Below are positions 16,185-26,134 of a stretch of 64,000 nucleotides of DNA, piece by piece. Source of the DNA: Jejuia algarum (GTDB lineage Bacteria > Bacteroidota > Bacteroidia > Flavobacteriales > Flavobacteriaceae); NCBI GenBank assembly GCA_947495775.1, contig CANMAQ010000015.1, forward strand, positions 1 to 64,000. The letters run 5' to 3'. The translations under genes were made by a program, and so were the position numbers. The notes beneath the pieces are model-generated. The model worked only from the letters and a program-made list of their open reading frames with translations, did not search any database and was not told the DNA's origin. The number at the start of each line of letters is the position of its first letter. Positions within the stretch are counted from its first letter, which is position 1.

Positions 16185-17111
16185 ATGAAAGTTACTGTAG
16201 TTGGAGCAGGAGCAGTAGGTGCAAGTTGTGCTGAATATATTGCTATTAAAGATTTTGCATCTGAAGTTGTACTATTAGACATTAAAGAAGGTTATGCCGA
16301 AGGTAAAGCTATGGATTTAATGCAAACCGCTTCTTTAAACGGTTTTGACACAAAAATAACTGGTGTAACTAACGATTATGCAAGAACAGCAGATAGTGAT
16401 GTGTGTGTGATTACTTCTGGTATTCCTCGTAAACCAGGAATGACAAGAGAAGAACTTATTGGGATTAATGCGGGTATCGTTAAAACAGTATCTTCTAGCT
16501 TAATCGAACATTCTCCAAATACAATTATCATTGTGGTAAGTAATCCAATGGATACTTTAACCTACTTGGTACACAAAACTACAGATTTACCAAAGCATAG
16601 AATTATTGGTATGGGAGGTGCTTTAGATTCTGCACGTTTCAAATACAGATTGGCTGAAGCATTAGAAGCGCCAATTAGTGATGTAGATGGTATGGTAATA
16701 GGAGGACACAGCGATGTAGGTATGGTGCCATTAACAAGTCATGCTACAAGAAGTAGTATTAAAGTGTCTGAGTTTTTAACAGAAGAACGTTTAGCTCAAG
16801 TAGCAGCAGATACTAAAGTAGGAGGGGCAACCTTAACGAAATTATTAGGAACGTCTGCATGGTATGCACCAGGTGCCGCTGTAAGTGGTATGGTACAAGC
16901 GATTGCGTGTGACCAAAAGAAAATATTCCCATGTTCTACATATTTAGAAGGGGAATACGGTTTAAACGATATCTGTATCGGTGTGCCAGTGATCTTAGGA
17001 AAAGATGGTATCGAGCAAATTATAGATATTCCTTTAAGCGATGCTGAAAAAGCACACTTAAAAACAAGTGCAGAAGGTGTTACTAAAACGAACCAATTAT
17101 TAGACTTATAA
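16185..17111 (+). CDS. mdh: Malate dehydrogenase
   Basis: This NAD-dependent enzyme interconverts malate and oxaloacetate in the TCA cycle. The 308-residue protein has the Rossmann motif VGAGAVGASCAEY, Asp32-type NAD selection (VVLLDIKEGYAEGKAMDL), substrate arginines in GIPRKPGMTREEL, VSNPMDTLTY, and the catalytic His in IGGHSDVGMVPL. It belongs to the LDH-like MDH group, which has the same length. It is flanked by terminators, so it is monocistronic. Confidence 0.97.
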   Translation: MKVTVVGAGAVGASCAEYIAIKDFASEVVLLDIKEGYAEGKAMDLMQTASLNGFDTKITGVTNDYARTADSDVCVITSGIPRKPGMTREELIGINAGIVKTVSSSLIEHSPNTIIIVVSNPMDTLTYLVHKTTDLPKHRIIGMGGALDSARFKYRLAEALEAPISDVDGMVIGGHSDVGMVPLTSHATRSSIKVSEFLTEERLAQVAADTKVGGATLTKLLGTSAWYAPGAAVSGMVQAIACDQKKIFPCSTYLEGEYGLNDICIGVPVILGKDGIEQIIDIPLSDAEKAHLKTSAEGVTKTNQLLDL

Positions 17112-17141
17112 GCCTAATACGGTTTAAATAGATATTTAATA

Positions 17142-17174
17142 TAAAGACTGTAGAAATACAGTCTTTATTTTTTT
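17142..17174 (+). terminator. Intrinsic terminator after mdh
   Basis: The perfect 11-bp stem TAAAGACTGTA / TACAGTCTTTA around a GAAA tetraloop is followed by a T-run that merges into the next promoter's -7 element. Confidence 0.9.
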
Positions 17175-17181
17175 ATATTTG
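17174..17181 (+). promoter_or_regulatory. -7 element only 4 bp before the next start codon
   Basis: TATATTTG is a perfect TAnnTTTG match ending 4 bp before the ATG at 17186. If used, the mRNA would be essentially leaderless. Confidence 0.45.
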
Positions 17182-17185
17182 CCGC

Positions 17186-17803
17186 ATGACATTAAAAAGG
17201 TATACCGTTGCAGTAGTTGTACTACTGGCTGTTGTTGGTGCTGTATTACAGCAGCAAACGGCTGTACCTAATCAAGAGATTGTCTTAGAACTTAATGCTC
17301 AAGTTCTAAATATAGAAGACACGCAGGGTACAATTCACGTTGTTGAAGACGCACTTTCAAACCTTGGTGCTACTCATGTTAAGATTAAAGAAAACGCAAA
17401 TGGCAAGCTAAAAATAAGCTACCATAGTGCTACACCAATAGGCGAAATAAAGCAAAAGCTGAGCAAACGCATTAGAGGTGAATTAGGCCTTACTGAAACT
17501 ACAGACGCATGGCCTCTACAAAATGAGCCCTTAAGTTATAACTTAGACGTTTACGAGATTCAAAATACATTAGATGGTGATTCTGGTGTAGACGGAACAG
17601 GAACTACAGTTTTAGAACTGGAAACCAAAGGCGATCGTTTTTCTAAGCCAAATTCCTTCTCAGGAACCGCTTTAGCCACTTTAGCAGCCTACGAGACTTA
17701 TGTATTAGACTTAAGACGTAAAACGGCACCTTACGGTACTGCCATTGCATTGCAAAATGCATTAAAACGACTTCCAGAAGGGCGCGCAGGCCCAAGATCT
17801 TAA
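17186..17803 (+). CDS. Membrane-anchored protein of unknown function
   Basis: The 205-residue protein has an N-terminal hydrophobic segment (YTVAVVVLLAVVGAVL, residues ~6-21) with a basic start, so it is either signal-anchored or exported. The remainder is hydrophilic with a repeated alpha/beta feel (TIHVVEDALSNLGATHVKIKENANGKLKI) and ends in RLPEGRAGPRS. I recognise no family. It sits between mdh and secDF with terminators on both sides. A -7 element abuts the ATG; a leaderless start or a later start codon are both possible. Confidence 0.7.
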   Translation: MTLKRYTVAVVVLLAVVGAVLQQQTAVPNQEIVLELNAQVLNIEDTQGTIHVVEDALSNLGATHVKIKENANGKLKISYHSATPIGEIKQKLSKRIRGELGLTETTDAWPLQNEPLSYNLDVYEIQNTLDGDSGVDGTGTTVLELETKGDRFSKPNSFSGTALATLAAYETYVLDLRRKTAPYGTAIALQNALKRLPEGRAGPRS

Positions 17804-17855
17804 ATTAAGGGAGAGGTGTACAGGCCTTTTTTCCACACAAACTTCAATTAAAAAT

Positions 17856-17884
17856 ACATTTAGAGAGGTCCTCTAAGTGTTTTC
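17856..17884 (+). terminator. Probable terminator upstream of secDF
   Basis: ACATTTAGAG (17856-17865) pairs with CTCTAAGTGT (17871-17880) with one G-T pair, followed by a short T-run. Just downstream, 17892-17910 holds a second small inverted repeat (TTTTTGC/GCAAAAA). Confidence 0.5.
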
Positions 17885-17992
17885 AATGCCATTTTTGCAC
17901 TACGCAAAAAGCACATAATTACAACAATTAAAAACCGCTAATACGACAAGAGCAACCTATTGCTTTAAGATTTAGCACTATTACAACTAAAA

Positions 17993-20989
17993 ATGCAAAA
18001 TAAAGGACTAGTAAAATTGTTCGCTGTGCTGTTTGGGTTGGTAAGTATTTACCAATTATCATTCACATTTAAGGCGAATCAAATTGAGAAAGAGGCGAAG
18101 GAATTAGCCGTAACAAAAATTCCAGACACAGAAGAAGACTATCGTGTAAAACGTAGTTTAGAAGAAATACAGTATCTAGAAGCTAAAGCTACAGATACCG
18201 TATTTAATATAGGCGTAGCAAAATACACCTATAATGAAGTGAAGCAAAAAGCGATGAATTTAGGTTTAGACCTTAAAGGGGGACTAAACGTTATCCTGCA
18301 AGTATCTGTAAAAGACATCTTAAAGGGCTTAGCTAATAACACTAAAGATGTAGTTTTTAATACGGCTTTAGATAATGCTTCAGAGCTTCAAAAAAACAGT
18401 CAAAACACTTATTTAGAAGACTTTTTTATTGCTTTTGATAAAATTAAAGGTGATAAGAAATTAGCGTCGCCAGATATTTTTTACACCAAAGCATTAGATG
18501 GTGAAATAAATGGAACAATGACTGACGATGAAGTTAAAGATGTTATTGAAACAAAAATAGACGAGTCTATCGTTTCTGCTTTTGAAGTACTGCGTAAGCG
18601 TATTGATGAGTTTGGAGTGACACAACCTAACATTCAACGTTTAGGAGAATCTGGACGTATTTTGGTAGAATTACCAGGAGTTAAAGATGTAGAGCGTGCT
18701 ACAGGTTTATTACGTAGTACGGCGCAATTAGAGTTTTGGGATGCTTATAAAGGAGAACAGTTCCAACAGTTTTTATTTCAAGCAGATCAAACTTTAAAAG
18801 ATATTATCGATGTAAAAACTAAAGATACAGCAGCAGAGCCTCAAGCCGAAGGAGGGACTGCCGATGATAAGATTGATGCACTTTTAGGAGATGCCGTTAC
18901 AGACTCTACAGCTGTAGATCTTTCAACATCAAACCCATTATTTAGCCTTGTAAGAGGACAAGGGTATAGAGGTGGGCCAGTACTTGCTTTATTCGAAATA
19001 AAGGATAAAGAAAAAGTGTTGGAGTACTTAAATAAATCTCAAGTACGTGCGTTGTTACCAACCGAGATGCGTTATGCTAAATTTGCTTTTGGAAAACCAG
19101 AGAAGAACAGCGAACTTGTAGAATTATATGCTTTAAAAGGGAATAGAGATAACGTGCCAGAATTAAGTGGTGCCGTTGTTACAGATGCAAGACATACGTT
19201 TGGACAAACAGGAAAACCTGAAGTGTCTATGCAAATGAACAGTAAAGGCGCTAAGATCTGGGAAGAAATGACGGGTAGAGCGTTTAACCAAGGTGGACAA
19301 ATTGCTATTGTATTAGATAATGTTGTGTATTCGGCACCTGGTGTTACTACAGGTCCTATCTCTGGAGGAAGTTCTTCTATCTCTGGAAGCTTTACATTAA
19401 ATGAAGCTATCGATTTAGCCAATGTATTACGTGCAGGTAAATTACCTGCTTCTGCAGATATTATTCAAAGTGAAGTTGTAGGGCCTTCTTTAGGTCAAGA
19501 AGCGATTAACAGCGGTACCATGTCTTTCTTAATCGCATTAGTTTTAGTGTTGTTATGGATGATTTTTTACTACGGAAAAGTAGGTGGTTTTGCAGATATC
19601 GCGATGTTATTAAACATCTTGTTAATCTTTGGAATTTTATCAGGATTAGGCGCCGTGTTAACCTTGCCAGGTATTGCAGGTATTGTATTAACAATCGGTA
19701 TGTCGGTAGATGCTAACGTACTTATTTTTGAGCGTGTTCGTGAAGAATTAGCTAAAGGTAAAGCCCAAAAAGATGCTATAAAAGACGGTTTTGGAAATGC
19801 ATTGTCTTCTATTTTAGATGCCAATATTACAACAGGTTTAACCGCTTTAATTTTATTTATTTTTGGTACAGGACCTATTAAAGGATTTGCAACGACTTTA
19901 TTAATAGGTATTGCAACGTCATTATTTACAGCCATCTTTATTACAAGGTTATTAGTAGATTGGTATGCCAATAGAGGCGGTACTTTAGAATTCTCTACAG
20001 CGATTACTAAAAACTTATTTAGAAGCATTAATATAGAATTCTTGAAGAAACGTAAGATCGCTTATATCATTTCAGGTATTTTAATCGTAGTTGGTTTAGG
20101 CTCTTTATTTACAAATGGTCTAGATCAAGGTGTAGATTTTGTTGGAGGGAGAACGTATCAAGTGCGTTTTGCTCAAGACATGAATGCTTCTGAAATAACA
20201 GATGTACTTTCAGATCCTAAAGTATTTGGTAGTGCTAATGCCAAAACATTTGGAGATGCCAACCAATTAAAAATAACAACAAAATATAAAGTTAACGAAA
20301 CAGGAGCTGTTGTAGATGAAGAAATAAGATCGTCTTTATTTAAAGCGTTACAGCCGTATTTAGAAGGGATGACCTACGAAGGCTTTATAAGCGATTCAGA
20401 AACTAAAACTACGGGTTTAATGCGTAGTGATAAAGTGAGTCCAACAATTGCCGATGATATTAAGCAAGCGTCTTTCTGGGCCATCTTAGGATCGTTAATC
20501 GTAGTGTTTTTATACATCTTAATTCGATTTAAGAGATGGCAGTATTCATTAGGAGCGGTAGTTGCTGTTTTCCATGATGTACTTATCGTATTAGGGATTT
20601 TCTCTTTAACGTACAAGTTTATGCCATTTAATATGGAAATCGATCAAGCGTTTATCGCAGCAATATTAACTGTAATTGGATACTCTTTAAATGATACGGT
20701 AGTTGTATTTGATAGAATTAGAGAGTTTTTTAACGAGCATACAGGTTGGAAATTCGACCGCGTGGTAAATGCATCGTTAAGCAGTACATTAAGTAGAACA
20801 TTAAATACCTCATTAACAACGTTAGTCGTGCTTTTAGCGATATTTATCTTTGGTGGTGATTCTATTAGAGGGTTTATGTTTGCACTTATTGTAGGTGTTA
20901 TTGTTGGAACATACTCTTCGTTATTCATAGCAACGCCTATCATGTATGATACCGTAAGCAAATTACAAGGCAAGAAAAAAGAAGACTAA
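17993..20989 (+). CDS. secDF: Fused protein translocase subunits SecD and SecF
   Basis: SecDF uses the proton gradient to pull proteins out of SecYEG on the periplasmic side. This 998-residue chain joins both subunits, the usual Bacteroidota form. SecD half: a first TM (res ~8-27), LGLDLKGGLNVILQV, a P1 head, LPGVKDVERATGLL, then TMs with MSVDANVLIFERVREEL. SecF half (from ~670): IAYIISGILIVVGLGSLF, GVDFVGGRTYQVRF and GYSLNDTVVVFDRIREFF. The conserved TM4 Asp/Arg motifs of both halves are present. A ~30-residue acidic Ala/Asp insertion (near 285-310) lies in the SecD head. Confidence 0.96.
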   Translation: MQNKGLVKLFAVLFGLVSIYQLSFTFKANQIEKEAKELAVTKIPDTEEDYRVKRSLEEIQYLEAKATDTVFNIGVAKYTYNEVKQKAMNLGLDLKGGLNVILQVSVKDILKGLANNTKDVVFNTALDNASELQKNSQNTYLEDFFIAFDKIKGDKKLASPDIFYTKALDGEINGTMTDDEVKDVIETKIDESIVSAFEVLRKRIDEFGVTQPNIQRLGESGRILVELPGVKDVERATGLLRSTAQLEFWDAYKGEQFQQFLFQADQTLKDIIDVKTKDTAAEPQAEGGTADDKIDALLGDAVTDSTAVDLSTSNPLFSLVRGQGYRGGPVLALFEIKDKEKVLEYLNKSQVRALLPTEMRYAKFAFGKPEKNSELVELYALKGNRDNVPELSGAVVTDARHTFGQTGKPEVSMQMNSKGAKIWEEMTGRAFNQGGQIAIVLDNVVYSAPGVTTGPISGGSSSISGSFTLNEAIDLANVLRAGKLPASADIIQSEVVGPSLGQEAINSGTMSFLIALVLVLLWMIFYYGKVGGFADIAMLLNILLIFGILSGLGAVLTLPGIAGIVLTIGMSVDANVLIFERVREELAKGKAQKDAIKDGFGNALSSILDANITTGLTALILFIFGTGPIKGFATTLLIGIATSLFTAIFITRLLVDWYANRGGTLEFSTAITKNLFRSINIEFLKKRKIAYIISGILIVVGLGSLFTNGLDQGVDFVGGRTYQVRFAQDMNASEITDVLSDPKVFGSANAKTFGDANQLKITTKYKVNETGAVVDEEIRSSLFKALQPYLEGMTYEGFISDSETKTTGLMRSDKVSPTIADDIKQASFWAILGSLIVVFLYILIRFKRWQYSLGAVVAVFHDVLIVLGIFSLTYKFMPFNMEIDQAFIAAILTVIGYSLNDTVVVFDRIREFFNEHTGWKFDRVVNASLSSTLSRTLNTSLTTLVVLLAIFIFGGDSIRGFMFALIVGVIVGTYSSLFIATPIMYDTVSKLQGKKKED

Positions 20990-21013
20990 AAATAAGTTTC
21001 TTGTTTTAGAGTT

Positions 21014-21053
21014 TTAAAAAGCCTGCTCGCACATCGTGTGAGCAGGCTTTTTT
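21014..21053 (+). terminator. Intrinsic terminator after secDF
   Basis: The long stem AAAAAGCCTGCTC...GAGCAGGCTTTTTT has a GCACATCGTGT inner part and a T-run. Confidence 0.9.
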
Positions 21054-21154
21054 AGGCTTTAAATTTAAGGTTCTATAAGTAGTTTTCAGTTCTACTATTT
21101 AAGCGCAACCGTTACTAGAACAGCTGGTTATTACAGCAAATGGTTTAGATTGTA

Positions 21155-21637
21155 CTAGGCTATACTAATACTGGCGATGCATAAGATGAACTCTTCTGCT
21201 TTTTTATTAGCACATAAAAAGCCCAATTCTTCAATACGGGGCGCATTAAAGTTGGGTAATTCTAAAGGTCGCCCTCTAAATTTTGGAGCCATATCTTGTA
21301 GCGGAATGCTAATGGTTTCCCAATACCCAGAGGTTGTAAAATAAGCCACATAGCTATGCGCTTCTGCAGTGCTTGCTTTAATACGTATTTGATAGCGTTT
21401 ACCATCGCCTTTTAAGTATAAAACAAGTGTGCTATATGTTGCAGTCGTCTGGTTTAAATTGCGATTTCTAACCGAAGAAAAGCCGCCATTATTGTCTAAA
21501 GCAATAGTTCCTGAGAATGTGGCTTGTTCATTTTTAATATGGAAGTGACCAGACGATATGCCGCCCATAACCCCATCGTTTACAACCAACCAATCTTTTG
21601 CATGATGCGCAGTCTTAAAATCAAAAATAGTTGTCAT
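21155..21637 (-). CDS. CIA30 family protein
   Basis: This 160-residue protein matches the CIA30 (NDUFAF1-like) family: WLVVNDGVMGGISSGHF near the N-terminus, FSGTIALDNNGGFSSVRN, the GDGKRYQIRIK strand and FRGRPLELPNFNAPRIEELGFL. The mitochondrial relative helps assemble complex I; bacterial members have a jelly-roll carbohydrate-binding-like fold and no proven role. It has no signal peptide. It is a single gene on the minus strand, separated from the next gene by a hairpin. Confidence 0.85.
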   Translation of the reverse strand: MTTIFDFKTAHHAKDWLVVNDGVMGGISSGHFHIKNEQATFSGTIALDNNGGFSSVRNRNLNQTTATYSTLVLYLKGDGKRYQIRIKASTAEAHSYVAYFTTSGYWETISIPLQDMAPKFRGRPLELPNFNAPRIEELGFLCANKKAEEFILCIASISIA

Positions 21638-21656
21638 AATAATTGTTTTATAAGGT

Positions 21657-21692
21657 AAAAGACCGCTTCAGGAATCTCTAAAGCGGTCTTTT
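21657..21692. terminator. Bidirectional hairpin between CIA30 and the T9SS protein gene
   Basis: AAAAGACCGCTT (21657-21668) pairs with AAGCGGTCTTTT (21681-21692). T-rich tails flank it on both strands. On the minus strand it would end the 21734-25798 gene. Confidence 0.8.
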
Positions 21693-21733
21693 TATTTAAA
21701 TACATTGAGCTACAATTTTGTGCTCTAGTACAT

Positions 21734-24700
21734 TTACTTTTTTAAGAGTCTTGCCCTAAAGGTAGTTCCTGTAGCTGGATTAGCAATAGAAAAAATGTAA
21801 ATACCATTTTGAAGCCCCGACATGTTTAGTGTACCGTTGCCTTCTGCATCGATAACTGTTCGGTAAGCACCACCTAATTCTTGTTCCAATAGATTGCTTA
21901 AACGTATGTCTAAAGCTTGCGAACCATCTACAGCAATCTTAAAACTAGCTTGCGTATGAACAGGGTTAGGAACTACGCTAAAAATAATAGGCCTGTTACT
22001 TTTTACAGGTGTTTTAGAAACTAGTGTACCCGTCACATTAAAGGTTAGTGTTTTAGGGTTGCCGTCAACAAAACCTCTGCGGCGCACCAAAATGTTTGGA
22101 ATAGCAGTAAGTGTGTTGTCGCCAGAGTTTAAAGTTAAAGGCTTAAAATTACCTTTAAAATCGATACCAACACTATAAGGTGCGAAAATATCGAACCGCT
22201 TAGTGCCATTAAAATCGAAGGCCACAGATTTAACAGGGACATCTGTTTGGGCTATTAGGTTAACACCTGTTGTATTTAATAGACTAAGGTCTATAGTATC
22301 CCCATCTTCAATAGTTTTAATTGCTGTATTCGTTTCTGTATCCACTAAAACAAATGCAGTAATAAAAGGGAGACGGCTGTCAATTACAGTTAGGGTAATT
22401 TCACTTTCTAAAAAAGGAAAACCTTGGCCATTGGCCTCAGGAAATGGCGTAGCTTTAATGGTTTGAGTGCCTAAAGTAAAGTTAAAAGGCGACAGGACAT
22501 TTCCAACACTATCACCTAAAGAAAATGGTGCCGTATTGTCTGTACGGAAGTCTGTGGTACCTGCGTAATCGAATACTATACTTTCTGGAGCATTGGCACC
22601 AGTTACCGCAAGAAGCGTTACGGGGTTAGGGTACGAGGCAAGGTCTATGGTGACATCTGTTTCTCCAAATACAAAATTCTCTAACACGGCATTGTTTGTA
22701 ACATCTACAATTTGGAATGCAAATACTTCTGGATCAAGTTCATCTTCAATAACCCCTTCTAATGGAATCTTTAATACATTAGGTGCTGCATTACTTGTAA
22801 TTATCAAATTAGCTGCAATAGGGCCGTTAGTTGTTGCAATGTAATTTAAATCGATAAGTAGAGTATCGTTAGGCAATAATGTAAAAGGTGTTCCTGGAAT
22901 ATAGTCTCCAGATTCAAACCCAAAGGCAAAAATTTCTAAAAGCGGCGTATTTATATCTAGTGAAAAGCCTGAAATCTCTATAGGTAATCTACTGTTATTT
23001 GTAATCTCTGTAAAACCTATTCCAAAGGAATCTGAGAAGTTATCAATAAAAATAGGAGAAATTTCGCCAAACTGACCTTGCTCGTTAACAATATTCAATT
23101 TTAAATCTACAACAGCTTCTGGGGTGTCTTGAGCGTTAATAGTAATGTTTAATGCATTTTCAAAAAGCCCAATGGTTTGTTGGGTAGCATCGAAAGTAAC
23201 GGTTACACGATCTGTAGCCCCAGCTTCTAGAGTTCCACCAGAGCTGCTTATGGCAAAAATAGAACTATCAGCGTTTTCTAAGGCAATTGTATAATTTATA
23301 GGGGTCGCTTCTACATTGGTAATCTCTAAGGTTTGAGTGCTAAGCAGATTTTCTGTGTCGTCTACAACATTGAGGTTTAAAAATTGTACCAGATTATCGT
23401 TAGAGACTGCTAACCCAGATGCTGCTGCTACTGTAGCATCAATATTATATCTAAGATTAAATAAGAAGCCAGGTGGTGTGGCATCACTATCTATAATTAC
23501 GGCATCGTCATCACTTAAAGCAGAAACACGAGTAGCCTTAAAACGCGCTGTTATAGAAAGTACTTCGCCTACCTCTACAATATTACTGTTATTAGGGCTA
23601 GACCAGTCGATAATATCTATTCTAGTATCTCCTAGTACATCGTTTACTATAACAGGTGCTAAACCTGTGTTCTCGTATTCTAAAATAGCCACTTTGGAGC
23701 TGCCAACTTCTAGAGTTCCAAAAGTGGTACTACGGCCTGTTAAACGTCCTCTTTCTCTGGAAATAGCAATATGAAGTGGAATATCTATTTCGCGACGTGC
23801 AGGGTCGTTAGTATTAATGTTAATAAAGGAGTTAATAGAAGTGCCAATAGCATTAGAAGTTAAAAGCACTGTAAATGTTAGTGTTTGCGAATCGCCAGGT
23901 AAAATAGTACCACTAGGGGTACCACTTGTTACTAAGAATTCTGATTCAATAAACGTATCTAGGTTATATTCTAAAGCTTGTGTCCCTGTATTTGATAAGT
24001 TTAGCGACAGCACATCGGATAAGAATGGCGTATCTGCTTCAAAAAACAGGTCTATAGGACTATCGTCTATGCCAATAATTGGGCGCTCAGGGTCGCTTAT
24101 AATAAGCTGTACAGGAATCGTTTTTACAGGCGTATTAGAAGCGTTACTTGTAATAACGATTGAAGCGTTAAAACGACCTGGGCTTAAATGTTCAATAGTA
24201 TAGGTATATGAAAGTATCCCAGAGGCGTTTGGACGAATACTGCCAGATGTTGTGTTTAAGGTAAGAATACCATTAGGATCGTTTTCTACACTAGCGCTAT
24301 AGGTTAAAATCTGGCTTCCCAAATTAGTTAGCGTTACCGTGTTGGTGTTTTCTGTATCGAATAGAGGTATAGTATCTTCTATAGTGCTTGGTGCTTCTAA
24401 AATCGCAGTTTCGCTGCCATCTAAAATGCCAATGCTTAAAGTACGTTGCGTTTCTAAAGACGATGTGTTTGTTGAGATATTTAATGTTGCCGTAAATACA
24501 CCACTATTTGCTTGGGTACTGTTCACCGTAACTGTTACAGTTTGCTGTGCGCCAGGTTGTAGTGTCATATTCTCGGCATTGCTTAGCACAAAATTTAAAT
24601 GACTAGGCGCATTTAAAAGTTTGGCATTGTACACAAAAGGTTGTGTGGATACATTTTTTACAATTAGAGATTGTACTGCGGTTTCCCCTTGGTTAACTTC

Positions 24701-25798
24701 AAAGTCTCCTGTTAATTCTGTAACCTCAAGTGCAAAAAGCCCAGCGTTGTTTAAAGTCCAGCCCATGTCTTTAAATAAACCACGAGTAGCATTACCTATA
24801 TTCATTACAGATTCAGATATATTAAAATTAGGCGTCATTAGGGCATTAGGATCGCCTTCAGGAAATGCATTTTCATCCCAATGTGCTACAGAACTCCCCA
24901 AGGAGAAATCTGTAGGAGCGAATACTTGGGCTAATTGACCACCAAGTGCTTTTTTAGTATTTGTGCCATCAATAAAGGCATCGTTACTGGTTAAAAAAGC
25001 GCCTAGTTCTAAACTAGGGTCTGGCAAGTTAGCAGCTCTTAATCCATTGGAATTGGTTAAAAATTTAGAATAAATGGATGGTGTTCGAGAATTGCTTCTT
25101 AAACTTCCAATAGCTGTAGACAAACCAACGTTGTCATCATTAATAAAACCAAGACCATGGCCAATTTCATGTAGTGCTACAGTAATAAAGTCAAAAAAAC
25201 CTTCTGGTGTGTTGCCATCTGTTCCAAAATAGAAATCTATACTAGAGTTAAGATTAATTGTCAATTCGAAGTCTTGTGTATCTGGTAATAGAATTTGTCC
25301 AGCTAAAGCATTGGCTAAAGCAGCGGGATAGCTTTTTGTAGGCTCAGGACTTCCACTAAAATCGGATACAAAATATGCAGGTCCAGCTGATGCTAGAATT
25401 CCTGTTGAAGTAGCAGTAGATAAATTTGAAAAACCTGCAAACACTCTAATGGGGACAGAAGAGACAATTTCTCTAGACCATATATCGAATGCAAATTGAT
25501 AGGCGCTCATGGCTTCGGGGGCACTTAAGGCGTCTTGTCCAAAAGTAATTTGAAACTCGGCTGTTTTTGGTCTTTCTAGAAGGGCTGCTATATCAAAATC
25601 GTTAGGTGTGGTATGATTTTTATGAGAAGCTGTTGTGCCAGCGGGACAGCTAACAGTTATACCTTCAGATACTATCATGTTTTCGTTTTGTGAAAACCCT
25701 TTAAAAATGCTACATAGACATAAGAGCATAAGATGTGTACGGGTTAGCGTTTGTTTAAAACGCTGCACATGGTGTTTGTAAATACTTTTGTTTTTCAT
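21734..25798 (-). CDS. T9SS-exported metalloprotease-like protein with tandem ASH/Ig-like repeats
   Basis: This is a 1354-residue exported protein. A signal peptide ends around GFSQ (res ~37). Residues ~60-350 are a protease-like domain with FDFITVALHEIGHGLGFIND: His210, Glu211 and His214 form the HExxH zinc motif, but the usual third His is replaced by Asn220/Asp221. Residues ~355-1270 contain many ~100-residue repeats of the ASH/choice-of-anchor kind (LTGDFEVNQGETAVQSLIVKNVS..., LEAGATDRVTVTF...). The last ~75 residues (VPNPVHTQASFKI...LQNGIYIFSI...FRARLLKK) are a type A T9SS sorting domain. It would cross the outer membrane by T9SS and be surface-bound or released. The substrate is unknown. 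Confidence 0.85.
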   Translation of the reverse strand: MKNKSIYKHHVQRFKQTLTRTHLMLLCLCSIFKGFSQNENMIVSEGITVSCPAGTTASHKNHTTPNDFDIAALLERPKTAEFQITFGQDALSAPEAMSAYQFAFDIWSREIVSSVPIRVFAGFSNLSTATSTGILASAGPAYFVSDFSGSPEPTKSYPAALANALAGQILLPDTQDFELTINLNSSIDFYFGTDGNTPEGFFDFITVALHEIGHGLGFINDDNVGLSTAIGSLRSNSRTPSIYSKFLTNSNGLRAANLPDPSLELGAFLTSNDAFIDGTNTKKALGGQLAQVFAPTDFSLGSSVAHWDENAFPEGDPNALMTPNFNISESVMNIGNATRGLFKDMGWTLNNAGLFALEVTELTGDFEVNQGETAVQSLIVKNVSTQPFVYNAKLLNAPSHLNFVLSNAENMTLQPGAQQTVTVTVNSTQANSGVFTATLNISTNTSSLETQRTLSIGILDGSETAILEAPSTIEDTIPLFDTENTNTVTLTNLGSQILTYSASVENDPNGILTLNTTSGSIRPNASGILSYTYTIEHLSPGRFNASIVITSNASNTPVKTIPVQLIISDPERPIIGIDDSPIDLFFEADTPFLSDVLSLNLSNTGTQALEYNLDTFIESEFLVTSGTPSGTILPGDSQTLTFTVLLTSNAIGTSINSFININTNDPARREIDIPLHIAISRERGRLTGRSTTFGTLEVGSSKVAILEYENTGLAPVIVNDVLGDTRIDIIDWSSPNNSNIVEVGEVLSITARFKATRVSALSDDDAVIIDSDATPPGFLFNLRYNIDATVAAASGLAVSNDNLVQFLNLNVVDDTENLLSTQTLEITNVEATPINYTIALENADSSIFAISSSGGTLEAGATDRVTVTFDATQQTIGLFENALNITINAQDTPEAVVDLKLNIVNEQGQFGEISPIFIDNFSDSFGIGFTEITNNSRLPIEISGFSLDINTPLLEIFAFGFESGDYIPGTPFTLLPNDTLLIDLNYIATTNGPIAANLIITSNAAPNVLKIPLEGVIEDELDPEVFAFQIVDVTNNAVLENFVFGETDVTIDLASYPNPVTLLAVTGANAPESIVFDYAGTTDFRTDNTAPFSLGDSVGNVLSPFNFTLGTQTIKATPFPEANGQGFPFLESEITLTVIDSRLPFITAFVLVDTETNTAIKTIEDGDTIDLSLLNTTGVNLIAQTDVPVKSVAFDFNGTKRFDIFAPYSVGIDFKGNFKPLTLNSGDNTLTAIPNILVRRRGFVDGNPKTLTFNVTGTLVSKTPVKSNRPIIFSVVPNPVHTQASFKIAVDGSQALDIRLSNLLEQELGGAYRTVIDAEGNGTLNMSGLQNGIYIFSIANPATGTTFRARLLKK

Positions 25799-26134
25799 TA
25801 ATGTTGTTTTTAATAATTAGCAATGGTATTAGTGTACGCATATGGCGTAAACCAATTTTTTTAGACTTGTAAAGTATGTGGAGATTTAGAAAAATATACG
25901 TGTAAGCGTATACCCTAAACTAGAATTTATATAATACGGGAAATGAGAGTTTGAAATATGAGGGGTTTTGAGAGTGTAAGTATGTATCAAGGTATAAGAA
26001 CAATTTTTATAGCTTATACGGCGATCGCATCACTTTAGATCTCGTTGAAATGTTAAAGTATATGTTTTTAAAAACAAATGTTTTTTTAACATTTATTTTC
26101 CGAAGGAGGTGTTGGTTTTTAAAGGGTTATGTGG
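25799..26134. other. Intergenic region with nested inverted repeats
   Basis: I see no gene. At 26048-26094 the arms AAATGTTAAA and TTTAACATTT enclose a second palindrome, TGTTTTTAAAAACA (26063-26076). On the minus strand this could terminate the lgt-DUF192 transcript. No TAnnTTTG promoter for the 25798 gene was obvious. Confidence 0.4.
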
